Assembly (NCBI GenBank): GCA_944385965.1
Contig: CALWZG010000022.1
Span: 62,001 to 126,000 of the forward strand
Origin: an uncultured Anaerotruncus sp.
GTDB lineage: Bacteria; Bacillota; Clostridia; Oscillospirales; Ruminococcaceae
Direction: 5' to 3'
DNA length: 64,000 bases
This document shows, one piece after another, positions 26,841-36,694 of the stretch. Below the pieces are notes generated by a model. The model saw nothing but the letters and a program-made list of their open reading frames with translations, made no database searches and was not told where the DNA came from. Position 1 is the stretch's first letter. Each line of letters starts with the position of its first letter. The position numbers were made by a program, and so were the translations under genes.

Positions 26841-27290
26841 ATGGCAAGGGAACTGCTGAAGAAATATTTGGAGCAAAAACAGTGGAGTTATCTGGAAAAA
26901 GAGGATATCCTGAAATTGGATGTCACCGGCAATGAGTTCTCCTGGAGTTCGTTTCTAAAGGTGGATGAGGAGTATCAGTTCTGTTATTTCTCCGTGCTGC
27001 CGGCAATGGTGCCTCAGGAGCGGCTGGAGCTGTTTTCTACCCTGCTCCATCGCATCAATTGCCAGATTTGGTTCGGGGATTTCGAGATTATCCTGACCGG
27101 AGAAAACGTGGGACAGGTCCGGCTTCGCACCTCCAGTTTCCTGCCTCCCGCGGCTTCCGAGGAGACACTTTTGCAGCTGGCGGATTTGAGCATCAATATG
27201 AATATGGCTGCCATGAACTTTTATGGTCCTCTGCTGATGAAGGCGCTTTATGGAACCAGCATGAACCCGGAGGAGTATCTCCCCAACTAA
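26841..27290 (+). CDS. YbjN-like small protein (chaperone fold)
   Basis: A 149-residue soluble protein with the layout of the YbjN / type III secretion chaperone-like fold: an N-terminal helix, strands with FSWSSFLKVDEEYQFCYFSVLP, the VPQERLELFSTLLHRIN helix, then CQIWFGDFEIIL, VRLRTSS and a C-terminal helix (ADLSINMNMAAMNFYGPLLM). Proteins with this fold bind partner proteins. AAGGAGAGAG precedes the ATG. It stands directly before the AAA+ ATPase, so it could be an effector or substrate adaptor of the apparatus; that is inference from position. Confidence 0.6.
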   Translation: MARELLKKYLEQKQWSYLEKEDILKLDVTGNEFSWSSFLKVDEEYQFCYFSVLPAMVPQERLELFSTLLHRINCQIWFGDFEIILTGENVGQVRLRTSSFLPPAASEETLLQLADLSINMNMAAMNFYGPLLMKALYGTSMNPEEYLPN

Positions 27291-27311
27291 TGTTAAGCGG
27301 CCAGCGCAGCT

Positions 27312-29414
27312 GTGGAAAAGGTGGTGTTTACAGTGTTGCCCTATCAAGACCCCTGGGAGGAATATGAAGACTACCGGTCAATCCTTACCCTTCTGTTTCG
27401 TGAATATCTTCTATGGAGCCAGTCTCCCGCTCTGGCTTCCACCCCTGGGGAATGGGACCTTCCAGCCCTGATGCAGTCTTTGAGCGGGGCGGAACCGGCG
27501 GCCCGTCCATTTACCCTTTCCCAGGCAGGAGCGGCCCAGTATCAGGCTATGATGGGGCAGATGCTGGAACGAAGCCGACAGGAGGGGGTGTTCTTCCCCC
27601 TGGAGTACCTCTGCGATACCTTCCAGATTCCCTGGTCGGGCAGGCTTCTGGTGATGTGCGGTTTTTGGAGCGTCCGGGACCGGAGATTTTCCAATTTTTT
27701 CCGTTATTGCGGTCGGCCCAACGGATCTGGGCTGCTTAGTCTTTCTCTGGCGTTGGAATTATTCTTTGAAGGGGACGAAGGGCAGCTGCGTCAGGCGGAG
27801 GAAAGCTATCTGCCCCTGATTTTCTCCTATGATCCCAAACAAATCCAGCGGGAGCGGAGCTTTCTGGAACCGCACCGCCGGATTTTGGAGCTGCTGTCGG
27901 GAGGCAGCATCCTTCAAAGTTTCCCTTGGGGCTGTTCTTACCACATATTTGAGACCCTTGCGCCGCTGTATGGTCGGGAGCAGGAGAAAGAATTTTTGGT
28001 TTCCGCTTTGGAAGGAAGGGCGCCTCTTCATCTGATTCTCCAGGGAGAAACGGACAGCGGCCGCCTTTTTCTGCTGCGTCATGCCTGCCGGGAAGCCCGG
28101 AAAAATCTGCTGGTGGTCTCCTGGAACCGGTTGCTGGAACAGCCCTGGCCTGAGATTCTCAGGACATTGTCCTCAGAGCTGAGGTTACAGCGGGCGATCT
28201 GCTGCCTGACCGATTTCCGCCAATCCCCCGAGCCTTCCCAACTCAAGGAGCTGGAAACCTATCTGCAACCTGTGGCGCCGGTATTGTGCTTCCGGCTGAA
28301 CCCAGGGATTACCCTGCCGGAAATTTGCTCCCAGCGGCTGTTTCGGCTGGGAGAGCTGCCTCCCAAGGCCACCAGAGTCCTATGGGAAAATGGTCCTCTG
28401 CCCTTGGAGGATGGAACAGATGGGGCTCAGCTGACCGGGAAATACCGGTTCCTGCCGGGGCAGATTGTCCATATTCTGGATACCTGCCGGGAACAATGCC
28501 GCTTTGAGGGCAGGAATACCATCACGCTTTCCCAGATAGAGGGGGTGTGCCTGGACCGGGTCAGCGACGATTTGAGCAGCAGCGCCAATCGGCTGAACAC
28601 CGGCTATACCATGGAAGATTTAATTCTGCCCCTGGAGGAGAAGCAGCAGATTCAGGAGGGAATGGACCATATTCGGTACAGGTATCAGGTGTATGGCCAG
28701 TGGAATTTTAAGCAGAAGGTGAAGTATGGCCGGGGACTCTCAATGCTTTTCGAAGGCCCACCCGGCACCGGCAAGACCATGGCCGCTTCCATTATTGGCA
28801 ACGAACTGGGACTTCCGGTCTTTCAGGTAGACCTGTCCAGGGTACTGTCCAAATATATTGGAGAAACAGAGAAAAGCCTAGGAAAGCTCTTTGATTTAGC
28901 GGGAAAAAACAACGCCATTTTGTTTTTCGATGAGACAGATGCCCTGTTCGGTAAGCGCAGCGAGATTAAGGACAGCCATGACAAATACGCCAATGTGGAA
29001 ACCTCCTTTCTGCTGCAAAAGATGGAGGAATATCAGGGGGTGGTGATTATGACCACCAACCTGCTGACCAATATAGACCCCGCTTTTCTGCGGAGAATCA
29101 GTTATATCATTCACTTTCCCTTTCCAGATGTGGAGCAGCGGAAGGTCCTTTGGAAGGGTGTGTTTCCCAAGGAAGCGCCTTTGGATGGGATGGTGGATTT
29201 GGACTTTTTGGCGCAGCGGTTTGAGATGACCGGAGCCATGATTAAAAATTCGGCTCTCTCAGCGGCTTTTTTGGCGGCTGCCCAGGGCCGGTCCATTACC
29301 ATGGGCGATTTGCTGTATGCGGTACAAAAGCAGTTCTCAAAGCATGGAAAGCGGCTTAGTTCTCAGGATATGGGCCCTTACGGAGCCTGCTTCAAAGAAT
29401 CCAGTCAGAGGTGA
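27312..29414 (+). CDS. CIS AAA+ ATPase (Afp15-like)
   Basis: A 700-residue protein of the Afp15/Pvc15 AAA+ type found in nearly all extracellular CIS loci and required for assembly, though its exact step is not settled. The C-terminal AAA module is intact: Walker A GPPGTGKT at residues 482-489, Walker B ILFFDETD with D540 and E541, sensor-1 Asn at 583 in MTTNL, and an Arg pair in PAFLRRISY. An upstream segment with GETDSGRLFLLRHA (about residues 238-251) looks like a degenerate first ATPase domain without a P-loop Lys. GTG 27312 is the listed start; GTG 27333, with AAGGTGG upstream, is an equally possible one. Confidence 0.88.
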   Translation: MEKVVFTVLPYQDPWEEYEDYRSILTLLFREYLLWSQSPALASTPGEWDLPALMQSLSGAEPAARPFTLSQAGAAQYQAMMGQMLERSRQEGVFFPLEYLCDTFQIPWSGRLLVMCGFWSVRDRRFSNFFRYCGRPNGSGLLSLSLALELFFEGDEGQLRQAEESYLPLIFSYDPKQIQRERSFLEPHRRILELLSGGSILQSFPWGCSYHIFETLAPLYGREQEKEFLVSALEGRAPLHLILQGETDSGRLFLLRHACREARKNLLVVSWNRLLEQPWPEILRTLSSELRLQRAICCLTDFRQSPEPSQLKELETYLQPVAPVLCFRLNPGITLPEICSQRLFRLGELPPKATRVLWENGPLPLEDGTDGAQLTGKYRFLPGQIVHILDTCREQCRFEGRNTITLSQIEGVCLDRVSDDLSSSANRLNTGYTMEDLILPLEEKQQIQEGMDHIRYRYQVYGQWNFKQKVKYGRGLSMLFEGPPGTGKTMAASIIGNELGLPVFQVDLSRVLSKYIGETEKSLGKLFDLAGKNNAILFFDETDALFGKRSEIKDSHDKYANVETSFLLQKMEEYQGVVIMTTNLLTNIDPAFLRRISYIIHFPFPDVEQRKVLWKGVFPKEAPLDGMVDLDFLAQRFEMTGAMIKNSALSAAFLAAAQGRSITMGDLLYAVQKQFSKHGKRLSSQDMGPYGACFKESSQR

Positions 29415-29421
29415 TGATGGG

Positions 29422-32400
29422 ATGGGACCCACAACAACAGAAAAAGCTACGGAGAAGAAACAGGATACTCCCCGCCGGGAGGACAAAGGCAAAGAAGCAC
29501 CTGTTCAAAATCCCCAGGTAGCCTCTCAAGACGAGCCCCAGAAAAAGCCGGGCTTCTTTCGCCGTGTCTGGAACTGGGTGAAAGGGCTTTTCTCCCGGAT
29601 GTTTTCCTCGAAAAAGAATAGCAAAACCAAAAGCGGAGGGGACGCTATGGAGACTTTGGCCTCCACACAGGTCCAGGCACCGGCTCCAGACCCAATCCTC
29701 AACACCCTTCCCCCGGAACAAACCCCAGCGGTGGAAGGACCCCAGGAAAAGCCTTCGGAGGGGGAGACACTTCCCGCCGCTGACCTTGACGAGACCCCTT
29801 CTGCCCAGGCTCCCCAGCCCCAGGCGGGTGGAAATCTGACCTTGGGCGGGGTGACCCTGACCCTCCAGGCGGGAGAAAGTGAGGACAGCTTTGTGTCCAT
29901 GGCTGGTTCCGCTCGGATACTGGGACGACAGGTGAACTGGACCAGTGGGGAAGGGGTGCGGCTGCTTCGGGGAAAAGAGGGCAGCTTCAGCGCCAATGGG
30001 TCTATCCATCTTCAGGATGACCAGTTGGATTTTGACCAGGTTTTACTCATCGCCGACCAGCAAACCCAAAGCTTTCAGGCGGGAGAACACTCGAAATTTG
30101 TGTATCACGGCGGGGAACTGGACCTGTCCTTTGTCCCGGAGGGAAAACTGAAAGATTTGTCTCTTTTAACCGGCAGAGAAATTCGGGTGGAAAACCGGAT
30201 CCTGTCCGATGCTTCCGGCGCTGGTATAGAGTCGTTTTTCCAGGAGGGGACCATTACCATCTCCGCGCAGGAGGGATTCCAGCTGGAGGGGGTACGCCGT
30301 TCCCTGGAACCTGAAAAGCTGCTGCCTGCCTGGCTGCAATCGGAGGAGGCCCAGCTGGTTCTGACCAAACAAGGGGAAACCGCAGCCCTGTCGGTACAGC
30401 TGCATCAGATGAGCCTGCATATGGGAAACTTCAAGTTTCTCAGTGTGGATACACCCGGAACGGTGGAAGCCGAAGCTTCGGTGGACGCTGCCGGCAATAT
30501 TGTGCTGCCTCTGTCTGGACAGATGTATTTTCTGCGCCTCTTTAATGGGCTGGTGGACAAAAATGTAACCGACCTGTTTGGAAACCTGACCCTCACCCTG
30601 AACGGCACCGAAAAACCGGCGGCTATCCAGTTTCATCCTTTGGAGTTTTCGGTGGGAGGTTTTCAGTTCCATCAGATGCAGCTGACCTACGAGTTTCAGC
30701 AGGGCTTTTCTGCCAATCTGGAAAGCCTTTCCGCCCTGGAAGGGAAACTGACAGGGAATACCATTCAGATGGCTGTGAGGGAACACCAATTTGAAGTGGC
30801 CAGTATGACGCTGACCTACGATGACCCACTCAGCATGGCGGTCAAACATGTGGATTTTGCTGTTAACCAATTCCGTATGGGCGGGGAAGGGGTCTTTTTT
30901 GAGGAAGCAACCGCCAGCCTGCGGCAAGGAGACCCTTTGGCGGTTCCCGCTATGACGGTGGTCAATGGAACCGTTTCCCTGCGCAAGCAGCCCAATGAGA
31001 TTCAGATGAATTTGAACGCTTCCAGCCAGTTTGACTACAATGGGGATTCCCTGGACCTGAAGGGCAATCCCATGAATGTGAATCTCACCTATGTTCGGAA
31101 GGTTTCTCAGGCTCCCACGGCCGGTACCGAAGGCGGCGGACAGCCTGCCCAGACCGACCAGCAGCAGATGGGAGGCTTTGAGGGAACGGTGAGCGGTCAG
31201 ATTCATGGTAAGGTGACCGTGGGGGATACCAAAGTAGCGGATGTGAAATTTACCGACCAGATTACCATTGGCAGCAACGGGCTTTTCCTGGGAAACGCCG
31301 ACGCTTTTCTGGATGTCCGCAGCCTCAGTGACCAGTTTTCTGGCATTGGAACGGTGAAGGTAAAAAATCTCTCCGTAGGTGCCGCCGGAATAACCGCTGA
31401 CACGTTTCTCATCTATTTTTCTGAGCCTAAGGTATTTGGGCAGGCGATTGGAGACAGCCTGCTGCTGAAAAAAAGCGCTCAAGGCAGCTATGAAGCTAAA
31501 CTAGGACTGGAAAAGGACCTTTCTGTTGGGATTGGGGATTCCGGGTCCCTTTCCCTGAAAAAGCCTACCTTTACGGTAAGCATCCAGCAAACTGGGATTC
31601 ATCCTGGGCTGGAGGATACAACACTGGAACTGAAAATAGGGGACAGTATTGTAACGAGCAAGGTAGATACCTTCCAATTGGGAGGAGAGATGCGCCTGGC
31701 CAGCGTTACTTTCCGCAACCAGACCCTTGCCGATATGGTGAAAAACGCACTGGGCATTGAAAATTTGGGGCTGAAGGTATACGACCTGGTAATCCCCCCC
31801 GATTTCAGCAGCTTTACCGTGGGAGCCATTGGAGCGGAAATCGGCAACAAGATTTCTATTTTTGGCAGTCCTGTGATGCTGGAAGGATTGGAAGTGGCGG
31901 TTGTGGCGCCCAATCTTGCCGCAGTAGAGGGTATCAAGGTAGGGGGCACCATCAAATATGAGAATGACAACAGCCTGATTTCTAAAATCGGGGGTAAACT
32001 GACACTGGGATTTCTCAAGGAAAATCAATACGCGCCGTCTTTTGAGGGATTTGAGGATCTTCAAGCGGAGGTACAGGGATATGGTTCCGCCCAGATTGGT
32101 TCCATCGAGAAACGGCCAGGAGCGGAAGGCAGTTTCCTTCTGAAGAATGTCTCCATCACAAAAAGCGACCGCTCTGGCTCAGTGGGGAACGCAGGGGACG
32201 ATGACTCCACTTCCATCCTGAAAAAGATGATTGCGAAAGCGCCCACAGTGGACCTTTTGATTACAGAGATTGGCTATGGCCCCAATGGGTTTGAGTTGAA
32301 CCCCCAAAATGTACTTGTTAAATCGGTCCAGCATGAGCTGAAAATCAATGATAACCTGAAGCTGGTTCTGGATTATCAGATGGAAAACCGTCAGGTGGGC

Positions 32401-34677
32401 GCCAAACTGGAAGGGGCCTATTACCTGCCGGAGCGGCGCAAGGAGGACAAAACCGCCAAAAAGTCCCTGGTGAATTTCAAAGCCTTTGTCTACCCAATCT
32501 TTCCCATGGTGACCCTGAATATCAGCCCCTTCCTGAGAGCGGGTATTGGGTTTGAAGGTTTTGTGGGAGGGGCTTTTGCCACAGGCGCCTTTACTGGCAG
32601 CTTTGGCGCCCAGTGTGACGCTTCTCTGGAAGCGGGAGTTGGTGCTGATGTGGAAATCGGTGTCCCTGGGCTGTATGGAAAACTGGGCGTGGAGGGAAGT
32701 GTTTCTCTCAATGTGACAGGAAACGCCAACGGCACCATGCGGGTACTTTATGATTCAGCCCAGGCCAGCCTGCTGGACGCCTTTTCCCTGGACCGTGAGA
32801 ATACCAAGCTGGCTTATGGCCTGTCCGCTGGGCTGGACTTTGATGTATACCTGAAAGCGGGTGTAGTGGTCCCATCGGTTTTTGACGCTTCTTCCCATTC
32901 TTTGATGAAGTCCTGGAATCTGTTCCATTATAATTTGGGAACCGCCAGTATACAGGGACAGGTCTTTTATATTCAGGATCAACTGCAATTTATAAACGAT
33001 GTACAAATCTATTTCAATAAACCTGGGGCAATCTCCTTTGATCAGGCCATTGAGCATCTGGAACAGCTGACTACATCGGTGCAGGAGATGGAGGAGAAAA
33101 ATCAGGAGGTCTGTCGTATTCTGAATGAAAACGCTGGAACGTGGGGATTGGGACAGGTACGAAATACCATGCGTCTCAAACAGTCCATTGTGATTCTGGA
33201 GATGCTGCAAGGTACTATGAAGGAGTCAGCAGCCCGCTATGTGGAAGTGCATGAGCAGCTGGCTAAGATTCACCAACAGCTTCCCAAAATCTTGGAAAAA
33301 GCCCATCGGGCGGAGCTGGTTCATCAGGATACTTTGGAAGTGGCCCGCATTGCGGGAATCCAGGTGGATGAACAGGGAGAGCCCACCGTGGATTGGCAGA
33401 CCTTCCTGGAGCAGCAGAAACAAAAGCTCAACGATGAGGAATATCTGGGCCAGTTGGCTCAGAAGGACCCTCTGGCGGTATTCAACACCTTTAAGGCGTA
33501 CAAATACCATGGGACCGCATCTTGGTCAGATGAATATAAAATTGCCAAGGAATTGAGTGAGCGAATGAGAGCTATGGACTTGCAGGCACAGCAGGACACC
33601 ACCACAGATGCGTCCAATTCCACTGGGGCCATCAATAAGCCTATGGATAAATTGCTGCGTGATTCCCTGAAAAATACCAATTCCCTGCTGAATGTACACA
33701 TGAAGGATTTAGACAAGGTCCATCAGGCACAGCTAAAAATTCATGAGGAAATCAACAGCAAGAGTGAGGAGAGGACAAAGCTCCAGGAAAGCTATCAGCA
33801 GCTGCTCAGCCGTGAGAATCAGCTTTCCGGGGCCACGTCTGCGCAGGACAAGAAAGAGCTGAGCAAGATTCTCAAAGAGCAGGAGGCGGTAGGCAAGAAA
33901 ATGCTCAGGCTGACTGAGGAGATTGGTCAGAAGCGCAGAGAGCAGTTGGACCTGGACCAAAAGATGGCGGGATTGTCCATAGAGGAAGGAGACAAGAAAA
34001 AAGCGGTGGATACTGCCTCAAATGAACATATCGAGGATGACAAGAAGATTGTGGTCCACATGGCGGTGATAGACCGGGCTTTTACCGATGCCGCTACGGA
34101 TATGGAGCTGATGCAGACGGGCCGCAGCCGTGAATATGAACGGATTACAGCCCCACGCAGGGATGAGGTGCGGACCCAGTTCCAGCAGGAAAAAAAGGCG
34201 TTTGTGCAGGCGCTGCTGAGTAAGATGGTCACCGAAGCAGAAAAAGCCCAAGGCCCCCAGGACCCAGCCGGAACCAGAAAACCAGATTTGGCTCAGGACC
34301 TTCAGGTCAAAAACCGAGCCGCTCAGGTAGCGCAGGGCGGGATTATTGAGGAGCGAATCAAAAAGGCCTATCAAAACGCTGCGCAAGGCAGACGGGAAGG
34401 GGAGTGGCTGGATCTCCAGAAGCAATATTATGAGCGCAGTTTAGCCTTCCAAAAACAGCATCAACAGGCTGTGGGGCTTTACGGCAGGCTTATCAGTAAT
34501 TCTTTTGGTAACGCTGATGACCAGGATATTTCCAAGGTGAATACCCAAAACGCGCTGCTTCAGGAGACCTGTACCGCTTTGAATACCACACTTTCTCCTG
34601 AGAAGATTCAGGAACATGCTATGGATCAGAAACAGATGAAGGATTTGAACCGGGAAATTGCTGCGCTCAGTAAGTAG
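29422..34677 (+). CDS. Giant terminal protein: disordered start, beta-rich middle, coiled-coil end
   Basis: About 1751 residues from ATG 29422, chosen because AGGTGAT (29409-29415) lies six bases upstream. I do not recognise a family. Residues 1-140 are Lys, Pro and Gln-rich and probably disordered, with one basic-aromatic patch (RRVWNWVKGLFSRMFSSKK). From about 145 to 1150 the sequence is a long series of amphipathic strands, including a Gly/Ala-rich stretch GFEGFVGGAFATGAFTGSFG. The last 550 residues are mostly coiled coil. No secretion signal or catalytic motif is visible. Being the largest and last gene of the CIS operon, it is a candidate cargo, fibre or envelope-bound partner. It ends just before a strong terminator. 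Confidence 0.6.
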   Translation: MGPTTTEKATEKKQDTPRREDKGKEAPVQNPQVASQDEPQKKPGFFRRVWNWVKGLFSRMFSSKKNSKTKSGGDAMETLASTQVQAPAPDPILNTLPPEQTPAVEGPQEKPSEGETLPAADLDETPSAQAPQPQAGGNLTLGGVTLTLQAGESEDSFVSMAGSARILGRQVNWTSGEGVRLLRGKEGSFSANGSIHLQDDQLDFDQVLLIADQQTQSFQAGEHSKFVYHGGELDLSFVPEGKLKDLSLLTGREIRVENRILSDASGAGIESFFQEGTITISAQEGFQLEGVRRSLEPEKLLPAWLQSEEAQLVLTKQGETAALSVQLHQMSLHMGNFKFLSVDTPGTVEAEASVDAAGNIVLPLSGQMYFLRLFNGLVDKNVTDLFGNLTLTLNGTEKPAAIQFHPLEFSVGGFQFHQMQLTYEFQQGFSANLESLSALEGKLTGNTIQMAVREHQFEVASMTLTYDDPLSMAVKHVDFAVNQFRMGGEGVFFEEATASLRQGDPLAVPAMTVVNGTVSLRKQPNEIQMNLNASSQFDYNGDSLDLKGNPMNVNLTYVRKVSQAPTAGTEGGGQPAQTDQQQMGGFEGTVSGQIHGKVTVGDTKVADVKFTDQITIGSNGLFLGNADAFLDVRSLSDQFSGIGTVKVKNLSVGAAGITADTFLIYFSEPKVFGQAIGDSLLLKKSAQGSYEAKLGLEKDLSVGIGDSGSLSLKKPTFTVSIQQTGIHPGLEDTTLELKIGDSIVTSKVDTFQLGGEMRLASVTFRNQTLADMVKNALGIENLGLKVYDLVIPPDFSSFTVGAIGAEIGNKISIFGSPVMLEGLEVAVVAPNLAAVEGIKVGGTIKYENDNSLISKIGGKLTLGFLKENQYAPSFEGFEDLQAEVQGYGSAQIGSIEKRPGAEGSFLLKNVSITKSDRSGSVGNAGDDDSTSILKKMIAKAPTVDLLITEIGYGPNGFELNPQNVLVKSVQHELKINDNLKLVLDYQMENRQVGAKLEGAYYLPERRKEDKTAKKSLVNFKAFVYPIFPMVTLNISPFLRAGIGFEGFVGGAFATGAFTGSFGAQCDASLEAGVGADVEIGVPGLYGKLGVEGSVSLNVTGNANGTMRVLYDSAQASLLDAFSLDRENTKLAYGLSAGLDFDVYLKAGVVVPSVFDASSHSLMKSWNLFHYNLGTASIQGQVFYIQDQLQFINDVQIYFNKPGAISFDQAIEHLEQLTTSVQEMEEKNQEVCRILNENAGTWGLGQVRNTMRLKQSIVILEMLQGTMKESAARYVEVHEQLAKIHQQLPKILEKAHRAELVHQDTLEVARIAGIQVDEQGEPTVDWQTFLEQQKQKLNDEEYLGQLAQKDPLAVFNTFKAYKYHGTASWSDEYKIAKELSERMRAMDLQAQQDTTTDASNSTGAINKPMDKLLRDSLKNTNSLLNVHMKDLDKVHQAQLKIHEEINSKSEERTKLQESYQQLLSRENQLSGATSAQDKKELSKILKEQEAVGKKMLRLTEEIGQKRREQLDLDQKMAGLSIEEGDKKKAVDTASNEHIEDDKKIVVHMAVIDRAFTDAATDMELMQTGRSREYERITAPRRDEVRTQFQQEKKAFVQALLSKMVTEAEKAQGPQDPAGTRKPDLAQDLQVKNRAAQVAQGGIIEERIKKAYQNAAQGRREGEWLDLQKQYYERSLAFQKQHQQAVGLYGRLISNSFGNADDQDISKVNTQNALLQETCTALNTTLSPEKIQEHAMDQKQMKDLNREIAALSK

Positions 34678-34708
34678 CCAGCAGCAGGCTCTATATCATC
34701 TCTAACTT

Positions 34709-34754
34709 AAAAATACCCCCTGTTGCAGAATGAATTGCAACAGGGGGTATTTTT
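34709..34754. terminator. Symmetric terminator closing the CIS operon and the ftsH-like operon
   Basis: A perfect 19-base stem (34709-34727 against 34736-34754) around an 8-base loop, with A-run and T-run at the two ends, so it can end transcription from either side. It lies between the convergent giant CIS gene and the ftsH-like gene. Confidence 0.9.
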
Positions 34755-34777
34755 GCTGTTTTTTAGTGTAAGGACAC

Positions 34778-36658
34778 TTAATGAGTTTCTTCTTCGTTTA
34801 AAATGGACATGAACTCCTCACCGGTGATGGTTTCTTTTTGCAGAAGATACTCCGCCAGCTCATGGAGCTTTTCCTCGTTTTCCATAAGGATTTTTTTCGC
34901 TTTCTGATGTGCCTTCTTCACCGTTTCAATTACCTGCTGGTCAATCTTTGAGGCAGTTTCAGCGGAGCAGGTTAAAGAGGTGTCCCCGCCCAGATATTGA
35001 TTTTGAACGGTCTCCAGGGCTACCATATCGAACTCGTCGGTCATGCCGTAGCGGGTTACCATAGCCCGGGCCAGCTTGGTAGCCTGTTCAATGTCGTTGG
35101 CTGCGCCTGTACTCATGGAGTGGAAGATCAGCTCCTCAGCGCTGCGGCCGCCTGTCAGGGTGGCAATCTTGTTCTCCACATCCTCCCGGCTCATGAGATT
35201 GCGCTCCTCTTGGTCCACCTGCATGGTGTATCCCAAAGCGCCGGAAGTACGGGGAACAATGGTGATTTTGGTAACAGGGGCTGAGTGGGATTGCTTGGCC
35301 GCCACCAAAGCGTGTCCGATTTCGTGATAGGCCACAATCTTTTTCTCTTTGGGGGACAAAACCGCGTTTTTCCGCTGGGCTCCGGCGATAACCGTCTCAA
35401 CACTTTCCTCCAAGTCTTCCTGAGTTACCGAATGGCGGCCTAACCGGACCGCCCGCAGAGCTGCCTCATTGACAATATTGGCTAATTCCGCTCCTGAGGT
35501 ACCGGCGGTGGCTCGGGCAATCACATCCCAGTCAATGGTATCCTCTATGGTCACATGCTTGGCGTGAACCTTCAAAATGGCTTTGCGGCCCTCAAGGTCT
35601 GGCAGCTCCACAGGAACCCGACGGTCGAAACGTCCTGGGCGCAGCAGAGCAGGGTCCAGAGATTCCGGCCGGTTGGTGGCTGCCAGCAGTACCACACCCT
35701 TCCGGCCATCAAAACCGTCCATTTCAGCCAGCAGCTGATTTAAGGTCTGTTCCCGCTCATCATTTCCACCCATACCGGAACCATCACGTTTCTTTCCGAT
35801 GGCGTCAATTTCATCAATAAACACAATACAGGGGGCTTTTTCATTTGCTTGTTTAAACAGGTCCCGCACCTTGGCGGCGCCCATACCTACAAACATTTCC
35901 ACAAACTCTGAACCAGAGATAGAGAAGAAGGGCACATTGGCTTCCCCTGCTACCGCCTTGGCCATCCGGGTGTTACCGGTTCCGGGAGGGCCCACCAACA
36001 GTACACCCTTGGGAAGATTGGCGCCAATGGCGGCGTATTTTTCAGGCTCGTGGAGGAAATCCACAACCTCCAGCAGGGATTCTTTAGCTTCATCCTGGCC
36101 AGCCACATCCGCGAAGGTAACACCTGTTTTGGCCTCCTCCACATAGATTTTGGCTCCGGACTTGCCGAACATCATGGAATTGCCCAAACCGCCGGGAAGC
36201 TGATTTTTCATCTTCTTCATCATCCAGCGGGAAAGCAGTTCTCCAATCAGCAGGAAGAACACAATCGGAAGAATCCAGCTGACCAAAAGGCTCATAATTG
36301 GGTTGGCCTTGGTGGGAATCTCCGACTCAAATTGAATGTTCTCATCTGTCCGAAGCTGGGTCAGCAGCCGCTGGCCATCGTCCGGCCAGATACCAGTTTT
36401 ATAGTAACCTTCTTTGCCATCCTCATTGGTGCCGATGAAAACAATTTGTCCTTCGGAACCTTCCAAAGCAACCTCTTTTACCTTGCCTTCATCAATCATG
36501 GTGAGAAATTGACTGTAAGGAACCTGCATAACAGGCCGTTCCAACACAGAAGGGAAGAACAAGATATTTAACAGCATGATGATGATAAGGGAAACGATGT
36601 AATAATAGATTAACGGTTTTTTGGGGGGAGTAGGTTTGGTGTCTTGAACTTCTTGCAT
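34778..36658 (-). CDS. ftsH: FtsH-family membrane AAA+ metalloprotease with altered Walker A
   Basis: A 626-residue FtsH: span at about residues 19-37, outward domain, span near 120-140, AAA module and M41 protease. The protease motif is intact (HEIGH, H445, E446, H449) and the Walker B IDEIDA, the SRH region with RPGRFDRR and the [12 protein letters not shown] zinc region are present. The Walker A reads GPPGTGNT: residue 229 is Asn (AAC) where FtsH has the ATP-binding Lys. If real, ATP use would be weakened or lost; a base-call error (AAC for AAG) is the alternative. AAGGAGG lies before the ATG. It is 36 bases downstream of the MATE gene and likely co-transcribed with marR. Confidence 0.92.
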   Translation of the reverse strand: MQEVQDTKPTPPKKPLIYYYIVSLIIIMLLNILFFPSVLERPVMQVPYSQFLTMIDEGKVKEVALEGSEGQIVFIGTNEDGKEGYYKTGIWPDDGQRLLTQLRTDENIQFESEIPTKANPIMSLLVSWILPIVFFLLIGELLSRWMMKKMKNQLPGGLGNSMMFGKSGAKIYVEEAKTGVTFADVAGQDEAKESLLEVVDFLHEPEKYAAIGANLPKGVLLVGPPGTGNTRMAKAVAGEANVPFFSISGSEFVEMFVGMGAAKVRDLFKQANEKAPCIVFIDEIDAIGKKRDGSGMGGNDEREQTLNQLLAEMDGFDGRKGVVLLAATNRPESLDPALLRPGRFDRRVPVELPDLEGRKAILKVHAKHVTIEDTIDWDVIARATAGTSGAELANIVNEAALRAVRLGRHSVTQEDLEESVETVIAGAQRKNAVLSPKEKKIVAYHEIGHALVAAKQSHSAPVTKITIVPRTSGALGYTMQVDQEERNLMSREDVENKIATLTGGRSAEELIFHSMSTGAANDIEQATKLARAMVTRYGMTDEFDMVALETVQNQYLGGDTSLTCSAETASKIDQQVIETVKKAHQKAKKILMENEEKLHELAEYLLQKETITGEEFMSILNEEETH

Positions 36659-36694
36659 AGAAAATCCTCCTTAATGATGTTTGAAATAGAATGG

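Noticed and set aside
29317..29421. Upstream extension of the giant protein from ATG 29317
   Set aside because: It overlaps the end of the AAA ATPase by about 100 bases; ATG 29422 has an AGGTGAT site at the right distance.
1..34677. Prophage rather than CIS
   Set aside because: No head, portal, terminase, lysis, integrase or replication genes are seen in this run, while DUF4255, DUF4280 and the Afp15-like ATPase are CIS hallmarks; genes left of the window cannot be checked.
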